From contig OY986435.1 of the NCBI GenBank assembly GCA_963920525.1, positions 99,218,115 to 99,282,114 of the forward strand: DNA of 64,000 bases, in the 5' to 3' direction. Positions 35,456 to 46,775 of the stretch are shown in pieces. This DNA comes from Dichetophora obliterata (Eukaryota > Arthropoda > Insecta > Diptera > Sciomyzidae). The notes beneath the pieces are model-generated. The model searched no databases and had not been told where the DNA came from. It worked only from the letters and a program-made list of their open reading frames with translations. Within the stretch, counting starts at the first letter, position 1; every line of letters starts with the position of its first letter. A program made the position numbers and the translations under genes.

Positions 35456-36059
35456 GTAATTCGTTTTGTTTAAGCATTTCTTTTGTTCAGTTTTTCAACT
35501 TTCGTTTACTTTTTGAAACTTGAGAGAGAGCGCTTGACATCGTAGATTGCTAAGCAGAATAGGGTTGCTAACAGTATTGAGAATGTGTTTAATTAAAATT
35601 TTATTATTTGTATGGCAAATTTTTCAATGAAAACTATTGTTTTTTTGTTTGTGTATATTTAAGCAAATCATGGAAAATTTGTATCTTTTTGCTGTGAAAT
35701 TTTGCGTTTTCCACTGCTTATAAGCCAAGCAGCACAATAACCATGTTTTATGTGCTAGCTGATGGCAACCCTTTTTAACATATGTACACAAATTTTGTTT
35801 ATATCTGTCAATTGAAAAAATGTCGTTAATTTATTTATTGAAAACTAATGCAGACCCCAATTTTATTGAAAATCTTATAAAAATTGCTAGAAAACATAAA
35901 AACATATCGTCACCTGCATGCCAAAACCATGAATGTGCTTTTTTATAGTTTTTGGGAAAACGAGTTTAAAGGTTTGAATGCTTCTGAAAATTAGGGAAGC
36001 AAAATGTTTTAAAACTGTCATTTACCGAATGGTAAGCATTTTGTGACTTAACAACAGTT
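35456..36059. other. Spacer, nothing recognised
   Basis: AT-rich. It ends in sequence containing TTTTGGCATG-like words that lead into the satellite array. Confidence 0.4.
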
Positions 36060-36389
36060 TAAAATTTGGCTGGCCTACCTCACTCCTAACGGATTTTAGA
36101 ACACATTCATTGTTTTGGCATGTACAAAAATTCCAATTTATAAAGCTTTCAGTCTTACAAAGAATCGAGTAACGCAGTATGAATGTTAAAGATCTGTTAT
36201 TTCCTAATACTTTGGTTTGCAGATATGTGGACATTAGGTCCCTCGATGAATGATTTAAATTGTATTTGCCTAACGGATTTTATAACACATTCATTGTTTT
36301 GGCATGCACAAAAATTCCAATTTATAAAACTTTCAGTCTGACAAAGAATCGAGTAACGCATTATGAATGATGAAGATCTGTTATTTATT

Positions 36390-36764
36390 GGCCGCATTCA
36401 GCGCAGACAACAGTTGGCAACTGTTGTGTAAAAATTCGCTGAATGGTACAAATTTGGTAGCGCTAACTAAAACTGATAAAGTAGCGAACGCCTTTTAATC
36501 GAGCGAACAAATTCTATGCTACATGAGCACAACTGTTTGCTTAACTGTCAGATGCTGTTACTGACGCTGTTAAATTAATAAACGCAGAAAGAACGCAGCA
36601 AATTTTAGTGAGAAACCTTTGCAATTGAATTAAATTTACATAAAAATTAAATTGAATCTAACTTTTGACGTGTAGAGTAGCAACACATTCAGAGAAAAAC
36701 ATCGTGAACTAAGGTAGCGCTACCATTACAGTTCACAACAGTTGTCTGCGCTGAATGCGGCCAT
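36390..36764. mobile_element. 375-bp MITE with GGCCGCATTCAG termini
   Basis: The left end GGCCGCATTCAGCGCAGACA plus ACAGTTG is matched exactly in inverse by the right end (about 27 bases). ATT follows on both sides, so a short duplication is possible. It is inserted in a satellite unit between GATCTGTTATTT and ACTTTGGTTT. Related ends occur at 31.47 kb and 54.4 kb, so this is a small dispersed family. Confidence 0.78.
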
Positions 36765-36782
36765 TGTTACTTTGGTTTTCAG

Positions 36783-37344
36783 TAGTGATGGGCACTATCG
36801 AATGAAAATATTCGAATTATTCGATAGTTCAAAATCATTCATTTATTCGATAGTTTTTTTATTCGAGTTTTTTTATTCGATAGTTTTTTCATTTGCACTT
36901 CGTTTGCTTACCTTCAACTAAATGAACGAATCGTGGGTAGCGAAAATTTAATTGAAAAAGTACGTTTAACTGATTGATTTATTTTTAGAATAAAATTATA
37001 ATGAAATCGCAGCAGTTAATAGCTACTTGGAGGTTTTTAAGTCGAATAAATGAATACTTGAATTGATAGCAAAAATTATGTGCATTGTACTAGCTTCATT
37101 TTTATAATTCAAATGAATGAATAATTTATTCGATAGTAAAAATCGTACGATGGTTCTTTGTACTAGTTACTATTTCTTTAATTCGAATGAATGAGTTTTT
37201 TTTATTATTCGATAGTTTCGTGCACTATTTACTATTTTTTAAAGTAAATGAAAGAACGAAATATTCGAACGAATTGTTCGATAGTTGAAATCATTCGATA
37301 GTAAACTATCGATAGTTGAAATCATTTGATAGTGCCCATTACTA
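36783..37344. mobile_element. hAT-type MITE with 8-bp duplication GTTTTCAG
   Basis: The left end TAGTGATGGGCACTATCGAA is paired with the right end (inverse TAGTAATGGGCACTATCAAA), two differences in 20. GTTTTCAG occurs directly on both sides (36775-36782 and 37345-37352). An 8-bp duplication and TAGTGATGGGC-like ends are typical of hAT elements. The interior is dominated by ATTCGATAGTT repeats in both orientations. Removing one GTTTTCAG and the element rebuilds the satellite sequence TTTGGTTTTCAGATATG. Confidence 0.88.
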
Positions 37345-37660
37345 GTTTTCAGATATGTTGGCATTAGGTCCTCGATTTATGATTTAAATTTGGTTGGCCT
37401 ACCTCACTCCTAACGGATTTTAAAACACATTCATTGTTTTGGCATGTACAAAAATTCCAATTTATAAAACATTCATACTTCAAGAAATCGATTAATGTAT
37501 AAATGTGAAGGATCTGTTTTTTCTGATACTTTGGCTTGCAGATATGTGGGCATTAGGTTCCTCGATTTATGATTTAAATTTTATTGGCCTACCTTACTCC
37601 TAACGGATTTTAGAACACATTCATTGTTTTGGCATGTAGAGGAATTCCAATTTTGTTTAA

Positions 37661-39888
37661 ATGTTTGTGCCAGAATGTTTTGGCATGATAAAATGTTTTG
37701 GCATGATAAAAAAAATTAAAAAATCACATACATTGATTTGGAACTATATTATTGCAGCAGATCTGATCTACATTCCTATTCTATATGTTTATACAATATT
37801 CCTTATACAAAACTGCATCAGAAACAGCAATAAACCTAAAATCGAATTTTTTCATATTCATGGTTTTGGCATGCAGGGGACGATATATGAAAAAGCTGAC
37901 AGGCACTACTTCAATAAATTTTTCAAAGAACTTTTTAACTTTTTTATTATATTTTTGTCAAGATTTTATAATCATACTCTTCGTCAACTTTTCTCTGAGA
38001 CTTTTGTTTGCTTAAGCATAACTTGGTTGGGCCTTGAGCCAAAGCTTCGCTTATAAAGTAAGTAACAATTTTTTTAATATTTCGTCGAATTCCGCAATGT
38101 GGAGGCAAGGCGTATTATTGATCCCAAGCTCATATCAGAATTTTGACTTCCCAAACGGGAAATTTGCATTTTTTTGGCATGTTCATTATAGAATATAGTT
38201 GCTCGCAGGAGAATGTGCTTCCAATCCTATTATTTTGCAATAAAAACTGCTGAAAACAAGCGAATACCATAAATTATTTTGAACATTTCAGGGAACCTTA
38301 GCTTAAGCTGGTTTTCCAATGCTGTTACTTCCTCAGTATATTTTAAACTGTTCAAATCTTGAGATTAAGATAGCGTTTCGAGGCAAGGAAAACAATTAAA
38401 ATTATATTCTCCAAGTTAGCGGTTCCAAAAAACAAATTTTTGACTGAACGCTTTAATTGAATTGTTCATTTCGTAAATTTAATTTTTGTTTACATTAAGG
38501 TCGAATTTAAAGAAGAAGTTTTTTATAATTTTAAACCGTAATATTAAAATTAATAGTATAATATTATGCTTGATAAAAGTGGCATTAATATATTGAATTA
38601 AAAATATATTTTTTGTATTCTCAAAAAAATAGTTGCATGGAAACCCTAGTATGAGCGCATGCATTGCGAAAATTATAATTGCGCTCATGGGCGTCCGCAG
38701 GATTTCTTCTAGGGGGGAGAAAAACAAAAATGGTCTAGAATGAGCATAAAGAAAATGTAGCCTATATAATTCTAATTTCTGAGATTTTTGGTACTAATTA
38801 CACATAGAAAAATCCAATATATTTTAAAGATGGAGTAAAAATCTTCCTCGTGTCATGCTCGAAATATTTCCAAATTTCATTATATATTTTTGCCATGTAA
38901 TACATTTCAATAATTTTTTGCATAAGCAAATATTCTTAGTTAAGAAAATTAAATAATGTAAGGTCTCATTTATTTTTAAATAGAATTGCATCAATTACTT
39001 TTGAGCCCCAACTTTTTAACTTTTCAAATAAGAATACAAAAATTTGCCAATATTAAAAAATATTTTTCTTTTTTTGGAAAATGCTTTAGAGGTATATAAC
39101 TTCTAAGCCAATTAGGAGCGGCTTGAAACTTTTTAGATTTGGATCGAGGAAGTCAAAATCCATATAATCCGCAAAAATTAAAAATTAAAGTTTCGTTATT
39201 CTTGAAATCTTCCCGCATGCTATGGGAGATATTTTTTACTGGATATCACACCGCATTGACACCAATCTACAACATAATTATTATATGAATAATTTAAGAA
39301 AAGTTGTTTTTTAATTCAAAACCTGAATTCAAAATGAAAAATTCAAAAATTAATAAATATATTTCTGGATTGTGGGTTCCATATATTTTGTTAACATAAC
39401 CTCCCTGCAAGGTTTGATTCTGAATCCTGAATTTAATATAACCACGTGGCGCTAAAAAAACAAGAATTTTAAGAAGTATGAGTATAAGAATGGATGTTTT
39501 AAATCAAGTTTCCTATTTACACTTAAGTAATAAAACAACTTTTGACCATAACATATTCGAAAAAGAAATTTATTGGGTTCTGCAACTCAAGTTGCATGGT
39601 GGACTTTATCTGCATTCTTACTGGCTGGGAGTTTTGATTTTAAAATCCTAGTTTGTGTAAATGATTTAAAAGCACCCAATGTCGACTAAGATTTCCAACC
39701 GTAAGAGCCCTTACGGGTTTTAAAGAGTTAACATGTTTTATTGTTTTTTTTTAACTTTGATCCGGATTTGTCAATAAATTGATGACATTTGTGACTTTTA
39801 ATGCTTGTATCTTTTTTGTTTTTTATCGAATCGTTTTAAGATTTTGGCTTAATGGTGAAACCGTATATAAATTTGTCATTTTTTATAT
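37661..39888. other. 2.2 kb without a supported gene
   Basis: A 131-codon open frame at 37661-38056 is low-complexity and matches no pattern I know. Elsewhere there are only short frames in AT-rich DNA. No paired terminal repeats were noticed. Confidence 0.45.
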
Positions 39889-40409
39889 CACATATCTTCG
39901 CTCGCGTGACAAACTGTCGTAACCCACATTTTTAAAATTTTTCAGGGGAACGTTTTTTTTTGTTTCGGTCACTGTTTTACCAAATATTTTGGGCACGTGA
40001 CCACTTTAAAATCAAACTTATTAAATATTTTGGGTTCGTTATTGTAGTGTCTTGATTTGTGTAGAAAAAAATGTAGCCAAGTATTTCCTAGAAACTATAG
40101 TAACTAATTAAACACGAACGTCGGTTTGTGAAAATTTTATTTTTGCTCTTTAAGAACTTTTAGGCGTCGTAAACCACATTTTTTATATGAAAAATTAATT
40201 AAAGCAACAATATGTTTTTTATTTATTATTGCTTTTAATAATATATTAAGTTTTATTTAAGCAAAAAAAAACTAGAGCAAAAAATTCACATTGCAAACAA
40301 TTAAAAAAAGTAAGTTCATAATGTAATGTAAAATAAAGTAGATTTAATAATAAATGCAAAGAAATGGCTGTGTATAAATAAATTAAAGTGACAAAATGAA
40401 AAACAAAAT

Positions 40410-40991
40410 AGGGCAGTTCACGATCTTGTTGCATCGTTGCAAAAGAAAAATTAACATCTTTTACAAAAACAAAAGACATTGATATGCATTTGCAACATTT
40501 ATGCATATACTAAACAAAAGGCTGTTGCATATGCAAATCTAATCGTATTGCGTAACGCTATTGTAAACGAATGTCTTAATTTTTAACCGACTTCAAAAAA
40601 GAGGAGGTTCTCATGTATTAAACACAGGCATTGATACTTTCTGAACAGAGCTTATTGAACAGTTGTTTTTATTGTTTACATTTTTAGCAGCAAAAACTTT
40701 AATTTATTATAAAAAAAATTTACTAAAGAAATGAAGGGATTTTTAAAAAGGAAAATTAAAAGGGAGAATACCAACAAAAATAAGAACAGAGGAAGAGAAG
40801 AGGCTTCTTATTTACCCGTACAATATTGCATCAACTATCTAAATAATTTTAAAAATTGATGATCAAAACAATGTAAACAAAAAACAGTTATTGGATAAGC
40901 ATTTGAAACATCATAATATTAAAGGTGTGGTCATTATAACCCACCCTTGCAAAAACGCATTTGCAACAATGCAGCAAGATCGTGAATATCC
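40410..40991. mobile_element. MITE inside the larger transposon
   Basis: GGGCAGTTCACGATCTTGTT plus GCATCGTTGCAA at 40410-40441 is paired imperfectly with the inverse of GGGATATTCACGATCTTGCT plus GCATTGTTGCAA at 40960-40991. The interior is AT-rich, non-coding. It sits downstream of the transposase coding sequence (minus strand), in the non-coding tail of the host element. Confidence 0.65.
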
Positions 40992-41458
40992 CAAAATTTG
41001 CCGCAATGGCAAAATTGTATAAAATGCTATTTCATAGTAAAATTTTATAACAAAAAACTGGGTTCATTTATTTCAAAGCAATTTAATATCTAAAATCAAT
41101 TGATATTCAAAAAAGGTAATTTAATGCAGCAGCGATTTATAAAAATTAATGTGTTCGGATTGTCTTATAACTGGGGTGTGGCCAGCTGTAAGAGATATTA
41201 AGTCGTTGTATTGATCAACAGCTAGTTTTATCGGTGTTGTATTAAGATTTAAAATTTGTCCATGTATAAATGTTGAAACTCCTCTCTTCAACGAAATGGA
41301 ACGGTAAGCGCATTGAGTATGGTTGGTCTTGAAAAAAAGTTTGAATGGATCAGTCTTTTTGACAGAAAATTTGACCATCTCAGTTCAGTTTATACTTGCA
41401 CCTGCATCATCTTTCCTGATTGTTAGAATTTTTATGTCAGTAGAGAGTTTTTTAAAAT

Positions 41459-42802
41459 TCAGGAAATCCGAAAAATCAAGTGCAACCACTTCCTAAGGTT
41501 TTTTCTTCTAGCCAATTTGATGATGGGACTAATTAATTGACTAGGAGTGTAAATATTTCCAGCTTTATCCAATGCGTATCTTATGGCACTGTGTGCTGAA
41601 TCCCCTTCGCTTTGCCCATGGCATGGAACAGATATTCGCAAGTTTATTTCATTTATATTAAGCGAATTCGCCAAAACGTATATTAAGGTTGAGGCAACAA
41701 TCGAATTCTTATTCTGACCACTACATCCGTCAGCGAAAAAGTTGATCGTTTTGTAACCTTTTTCATCACACTTCTTTAGAAAAATGAAAAGTGCTGTAGA
41801 TATTTCGGATGCGCCTTTACCACTCTGTCCTTCATACCATGTATAACAAAAACAGTCACCAGTTGCGATATTATATATAGTGAAATTGTAAACCGAAAGA
41901 CGTCGTTTGTAAAACACTGCGTTTTCATTGGAAATCGGCAAGGTTATGACCTGCTGCATATCAAAAGAAGCGCATAAAACTTCTGAATTATTTTGTGAGA
42001 TTTCCTGACATCTGCTTTAAAAATGCCGAAATTTTTTCTTCTCTTGGTCGTGCATAGTGAATTGTTCTTTTAACTGAATTTTAGTCTAAATCGTACTTTC
42101 ATGGTATAACTTACAAAGACTGCATTGGTCTTTTTTAGGATGATGAAATGATAAATTTTTTTTTTATATTTTTCGATATGTTGTCATGCTTGGTTTATTT
42201 GTTTCATCTTGTAGGTCATGCAAAAACATACTGTACATTTTTTTAATAGTTAATTCACTATGTAAGTACTCCCTAGAGGTATTAATACGACAATAATGGG
42301 ACTTAACTTTTGGAAATCTGTCAATATGCTTCTCAATTTTAATCTTAATGCGTTCATCCCTTTCAGAGCATATTTTTCTTCGCCCCCCACATTTTTCCTT
42401 TTCTACTATCCCAGTAAACGATGTTTTAGCTATTGATGTTCTCACCATTTGTTCACCAACACACAGTGTGCTTAAAAACAATCTCCGACAAACTGGCTTA
42501 CTTTCTAAATCAAATGGAAGAAAATACTCAATTGTGAACAACCGTTTTGAGTTTGGGCCTGCGTATTTGCGTTTGGTTTCCTTTTCTTTTGTGAAGCGGA
42601 CTATGTACTCTCTATGCAATTGCAAAGAACCCAATATATTAAATATTTGCCGCCGAACATCTTCAATTAAAATGTAACATTTGCGATTAAGTTTCTTGCA
42701 GTTCTTAGGAACACAAGTTGGTCCTAACTTCCGTTCTGGTATACATTTTTTGGATATGTTTGTACAATACCTTTTACCATGATCCTTAAGTTGTTTCATC
42801 AT
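41459..42802 (-). pseudogene. DDE-like transposase (DGCSGQNKN family)
   Basis: The minus-strand frame begins at 42802 MMKQLKDHGKRYC, with Cys-containing LGPTCVPKNCKKLNRKC, then RKYAGPNSKRLF, VGEQMVRTSIAKTSFTG (helix-turn-helix-like region), CGGRRKICSERDERIK, FPKVKSHYCRINTSREYL and KKMYSMFLHDL. After one in-frame stop (near 42164) it continues KKDQCSLCKLYHES, two more stops, then CASFDMQQVITLP, YKRRLSVYNFTIYN, CYTWYEGQSGKGASEI, NFFADGCSGQNKNS and VPCHGQSEGDSAH, ending near 41459. These blocks match a common, mostly unnamed insect transposase family (possibly the DUF7869/Sola-like group; uncertain). Three stops in an otherwise open frame mean recent loss of activity. Confidence 0.78.
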
Positions 42803-42833
42803 TTTTTTTTATTAATTTTTGCTACCTTATTTC

Positions 42834-43109
42834 TTATAACTTCTTTTTTGGAACCTTAAAGTGCAAAGTCCTCCGGGCGAGATAAGAAAAATTCAGAAGT
42901 AAGCGATTTTTGAACTGATAGCGGTTCATGAGCATCACAGGATACGTCACCCATAAAATGATCACTGCATAGCAAGCAGCTACATGTGAAGCAGGAACTA
43001 AACACTTTCGCTCTACATCCAAACACTTCGCAAAATTGAGCTGTACATTTATGAGTGGTTCGTGGTCGGATGAGCTGTCTGATAATAGTTGGTTGTCATT
43101 TTCCATCAT
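42834..43109 (-). CDS. Possible upstream ORF/exon of the transposon
   Basis: A 91-codon minus-strand frame starts MMENDNQLLSDSSSDHEPLI, acidic and serine-rich, then CLVPASHVAACYAV. It lies just upstream of the transposase frame in the same orientation, inside the same inverted repeats. It could be the first exon or a second small protein. No family recognised. Confidence 0.35.
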   Translation of the reverse strand: MMENDNQLLSDSSSDHEPLINVQLNFAKCLDVERKCLVPASHVAACYAVIILWVTYPVMLMNRYQFKNRLLLNFSYLARRTLHFKVPKKKL

Positions 43110-43577
43110 GTCGCTATGTCTCTAATTAAATGCAAATCCGCTAACCTTTTATGTAAATCTCTAAGAAAATTCCAACCAATATGCAGAACAAAGAAAGTGC
43201 ACTAAAAACTTTCAAAAAACACAAAAATTATTGAAAATGCCAATTTCACTAAATCATTGAAATAATTTACTACTTCTGAAGTTAGAAGTGCTTTTTTATC
43301 TGTAAACATAACTGAGGTTACAATCTATTAAAATCACAAGCTTTTTGCCTACCAAAAGCATATATGTATTTCTAAAATTTGTGGGTTACTGCTGTTTGTA
43401 AAAACTTTTTTTAAATATTTTGTTGTTTACGACCTTTAGACATTTGCGTTTTCTGCTTAACTATAACAAGTATGACCATAACACTTTGAGGAGAAGTGAG
43501 GACTTGCATAAGAAGTGTTATAGTGGTATTAACTCAATTTTAAGAAAATTGTGGGTTACGACAGTTTGTCACGCGAG

Positions 43578-45062
43578 CAAAGAAGTAAAATATAAGGAAA
43601 TGGTGTTGCTAACACACACGCTGTACGTGAACTGTCGCACAATTCGTAAATTGTGCGAGCGAGAAAGAGTGTGTTTTGTGACATTTTTGAGAACCCTGGC
43701 ATCTGATGGGAAGACTCCTCAGCAAAATAGTTGAAAATAATTCAATTTTAAGCATTTTTCACTGCTTAAAAAGCAACAAAATTAAATAAAAAAACCACTA
43801 AAACAAATGCAATATGAGTTGTGCGGTTAAGAATTGTAAAAGTTCTAGAAAACTTAAAAACAATGCGCATTTGTTCCACAGGTAAATATGTCCATACGGT
43901 TTAAATTCTTTGAACAAAAGTGCTTTATTTAGTTTCTAACGATATTTTTTTAACTTATTTGTGTTAGAAATGTATATATTTCTTATTAAAAATGGTTTAA
44001 AAATGCAATTTAGACCCCGTTGATTTTCCGCCAGTTTGATCAAACCACATCTGTCAAAACACAAGCACTGCTTCAGGGGCGCAGTCATTTTTCGCAGTTG
44101 AATACATGTTTGAGGCGCTCTTGTTTTCAGCATAGTGAATCAGATTTAGTACCTGTTTTGTTAAATTTTTCTGATTTTTACACAACAACTAGGCAGAAAC
44201 ACCCAAAAAAAATAAGGATTTTAAAAAATTAACCTAATTTAATTTGTAATTAAAGTTGAAGTTTAGAATTTATAGGCCTTCATATATAGAAAAATTACCT
44301 AAAAATCTTGCAGTTTTTCTAGTTTTTCAACAAAACTAAACTTTATGGGTATTCAAACAAAGATAATGTGCGTATCTATTCAACGAGGTGTCAAATTTAG
44401 AATTCCATAAGAATTCATTAAGATATAATTTTTTTATAATTAGAATTTGTCTGAAAGACTAGTGGTTTCTCTTTTACGAAAGCAATACATTAAAAAGAGA
44501 ATTATTAAAAAGATAACTACATTCAGAACTACTGTAGACAAAGAAGCCTGTGTGGTACTTACTGAGGTTTGTAAACCCTAAGCAGCATCCGAAGGCCTAC
44601 TTTTGATACATTTGTTTTTTTTTTTTATTAAATTTGGAAAAACCTCGCGATTTTAAGTAAAAAAAGGGTTGTATCTTAAACGCATGTATTTTTGTGTTTG
44701 GTATCTTGTTGAATAGATACTTGTATTATCTCTCTTTTGATACCCATAAAGTTTAGTTTTGTTGGAAAACTTAAAAAATCAGCTAAATTTTTAGTCCACT
44801 TTTTCCAACGTTGGATGCCTATAACTTCTAAGCGAATTGCGTGCGATCAAAAATTTTTTAAATAATTAGAGTTGTTGCTATTCTTGAAATGTTTCTAAAA
44901 TTTTAATGCATAAGAACTAACTTTAACAGTTTGGGCCTTCTTTTACGATACAACCGAATACGGCCCTTTGTGATTGTTTCTGTATCTGTGTAAACCATCA
45001 CCAATATAGAAAATACCACACTTTTCTGCTATTACACCACTTCCTTATATTTTACTTCTTTG
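43578..45062 (+). mobile_element. 1,485-bp P-superfamily-like element nested in a terminal repeat
   Basis: The left end CAAAGAAGTAAAATATAAGG plus AAATGGTGT (43578-43606) matches the inverse of 45034-45062 with one mismatch in 29. The 8-bp sequence CACGCGAG occurs directly on both sides (43570-43577 and 45063-45070). Eight-base duplications and a THAP-type first exon inside (43814) both fit the P superfamily. Most of a transposase is absent, so it is non-autonomous. Inside, about 44310-44400 is repeated in inverse at about 44690-44785 (AAACTTTATGGGTAT / ATACCCATAAAGTTT). Confidence 0.85.
43814..43881 (+). pseudogene. THAP-domain first exon of a P-like transposase
   Basis: The ATG at 43814 opens MSCAVKNCKSSRKLKNNAHL then FHR, followed at once by a splice donor (CACAG/GTAAATATG). 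C-x-x-x-C near the N-terminus and the FH of the FHxFP motif are the start of a THAP zinc finger. The same exon-donor arrangement occurs in P-element-type genes. Downstream exons are not seen. A second copy near 63.27 kb has lost its ATG and gained a stop. Confidence 0.6.
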
Positions 45063-45082
45063 CACGCGAGCGACGATATGTG

Positions 45083-45341
45083 CTGACAGGTCATATACGT
45101 GCTGTAAAAAATTTCCTTAACCCTAGAACCCATACGGGGTGCGTAGGAACCCCATTAAAAATTAAAAGTGGCTGCATTTTACTTTATGGAACATTTTATA
45201 ACATGCATTTTTGTAACTATAGCTGTGATTTTTGTGTTCTAGTTTTAGTTATTCTTTTTTAAAATGAACTTGTTATAAATTAAGAAGAATAGTTTTGTAT
45301 AGTTTGTTTTTAATTTAACAATAAATATTTATTAAATAAAT
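45083..45341. other. Spacer
   Basis: Contains CCCATACGGGGTGCGTAGGAACCCC-like palindromic words near 45130 but no gene or defined repeat. Confidence 0.35.
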
Positions 45342-45688
45342 ATAATTTCTCCTAGAGTGGATCTTTTAGTTCAACTAAAAACGTGGGGCGCATGCTATAC
45401 AGAATAGTAAGAAGTGTTATTAACAATTGTAATATGTTAGTGAACGAATGATTTCTTAACCCAAGTCCCTTGAGTGTCAGTATGAATGGATGAAAGATTC
45501 AAGTTTGCAGACATTTATTGTGTTCAGTCCAGTAAGCTATACTTGGAATGTATTGCACTAGAAATCTTTCATAGAAACAGTGACTGGGTGGATTCCACCC
45601 TAAGGTTAGTGATGCAGGGTTAATATTTTCTATAGCATGCGCCTCACGTTTTTAGTTGAACTACAAGCCCCACTCTAGGAGAAATTAT
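45342..45688. mobile_element. MITE, 347 bp, about 57-bp inverted repeats
   Basis: The left end ATAATTTCTCCTAGAGTGG, then AGTTCAACTAAAAACGTG and GGCGCATGCTATA, is matched in inverse from about 45630 to 45688 with a few differences. The interior is non-coding. The flanks are AT-rich, so a target duplication cannot be fixed. Confidence 0.75.
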
Positions 45689-46299
45689 TTTATACTTTTT
45701 AGTTCGTTTTTAAAACGTGTTATATTAAAAAAATTTTTTTACTTAAATATTCGTTTTTTACTTTTTAGTCTTATATCCTATTATATAAGCCGAGATGTGC
45801 TTCTCGGCTGATTCATTTGTTCTTGCTTGAGCATGTCGTTGCGCGTTATTAGCGCGTTCAACATTCCGCAACTTCTCGCTTACGCCGTTTGAATAATCTT
45901 GCAGACTTACTTGCCTCCGATTCCTGTTGAAGCTTCTCTTGTCGTTTTTCTTCTCCTTCTCTAGGCGTCGCTTGCTTTGTGTCGTTGTCTCTTTGACCAT
46001 TGCAATATATTCTATATCACTTTTTTTAACTTTTGTATTTGTTTTTTCTTTTTTTCAGGCTTTTCTAACACCCACAACACTTTGACATATACGCACAGTT
46101 TTATGCTGTATTTTCTTGAAAATTTATAAATCAAAATTTATAAAAAATTGTTCGAATTCCGTCAAAAACTTTAAAAATTCTAATTTTCAAAAATTCACCA
46201 CTGAATGTGAAATTTAAAATTGTCAATGAGCTTTTCAGTATTTTTGTTTGATCTTTATTATGATTTTGTTTGTTTACGTGTCTAGTAATATATCTTATT
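45689..46299. other. No supported gene
   Basis: An 80-codon minus-strand frame (45758-46000) starts MVKETTTQSKRRLEKEKKND. It is strongly basic and charged and has no recognised domain. It may be the N-terminus of a lost transposon protein. The rest is AT-rich. Confidence 0.35.
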
Positions 46300-46775
46300 C
46301 TGTGATATTTTCCTAAACCACCTCTTACTCGAAATAAATGTATGGATACAATTTTAACTCAATCGGGCCAGTAATGTTGGAGATATAGTGTGGCCAAATT
46401 TGTTCCAAAACCATCTTCTACTGGAAGGAAATTTACTGCCAAAATTTCAGCTGAATCAGCCCGGTAGTTTTTAAGATAGCATTTTTATTAATTTGTGGGC
46501 GGTAAAAGGGGAGTGGACAACATTTTTCCTAAATCATCTTCTACTATAGGGAAATTTACTGCCAAAAGTTCAGCTTAATCGGCCTAGTAGTTTTGAAGAT
46601 ATAGCATTTTTATTTATTTGTGGGCGGTAAAGGGGGAGTGGCCAATTTTTTTCCTAAATTATATGTGTTGTCATCCAGTTCTAAGCTATATTTTAAATTT
46701 CAAAACCCTAGTTCATCGGGAAGTTGCTTAAAAATGGATTCCAAGATTTGTACGGGACATACATACATACATGAA
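46300..46775 (+). repeat. Partial copy of the internally repetitive family
   Basis: Two to three units of TTTGTGGGCGGTAAAAGGGG, CCTAAATCATCTTCTACT and TTTACTGCCAAAATTTCAGC with TTAAGATAGCATTTTTATT, as in the second half of the copies at 17.9 and 56.9 kb. The characteristic 5' half is missing. It ends near a GGGACATACATACATACAT microsatellite. Confidence 0.65.

Larger units (their letters stand above)
36060..37660 (+). repeat. Satellite-like array, unit about 180-190 bp, four units
   Basis: The unit carries CCTAACGGATTTTAGAACAC, CATTCATTGTTTTGGCATGT, AAAAATTCCAATTTATAAA, AAAGAATCGAGTAACGCA, AGATCTGTTATTT and GCAGATATGTGGGCATTAGG. Unit starts (CCTAACGG) lie at about 36085, 36269, 37409 and 37589. 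The 1,140-base gap is explained by two insertions (36390-36764 and 36783-37344 plus target duplications), leaving about 190 bases. Partial units extend on both sides, and TTTTGGCATGA words recur to about 37710. Confidence 0.85.
39889..45082 (-). mobile_element. DNA transposon (about 3.7 kb before nested insertion) with 40-bp inverted repeats
   Basis: The left repeat 39889-39928 contains CTCGCGTGACAAACTGTCGT and AACCCACA. The right repeat is its inverse but is split. Bases 43550-43577 are the inner 28 bases; after the nested element and one copy of its 8-bp duplication the outer 12 bases continue at 45071-45082 (CGACGATATGTG against CGAAGATATGTG). ATAT lies at the same place near both outer ends and could be a 4-bp palindromic target duplication with slightly shorter repeats. 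The transposase gene is on the minus strand. Confidence 0.85.

Noticed and set aside
37661..38056. 131-codon open frame with hydrophobic stretches
   Set aside because: Low-complexity AT-rich DNA continuing from the satellite words (TTTTGGCATGA); no family pattern and no splice partners.
43936..44133. Minus-strand ORF similar to one at 63332-63526
   Set aside because: Similarity is due to duplication of the P-like element; the two peptides share no coding-type substitution pattern that I can see, and they run opposite to the THAP exon.
39889..45082. Naming the 39.9-kb transposon as Sola
   Set aside because: A 4-bp ATAT near both ends would fit, but the transposase family could not be tied to Sola from memory with confidence.
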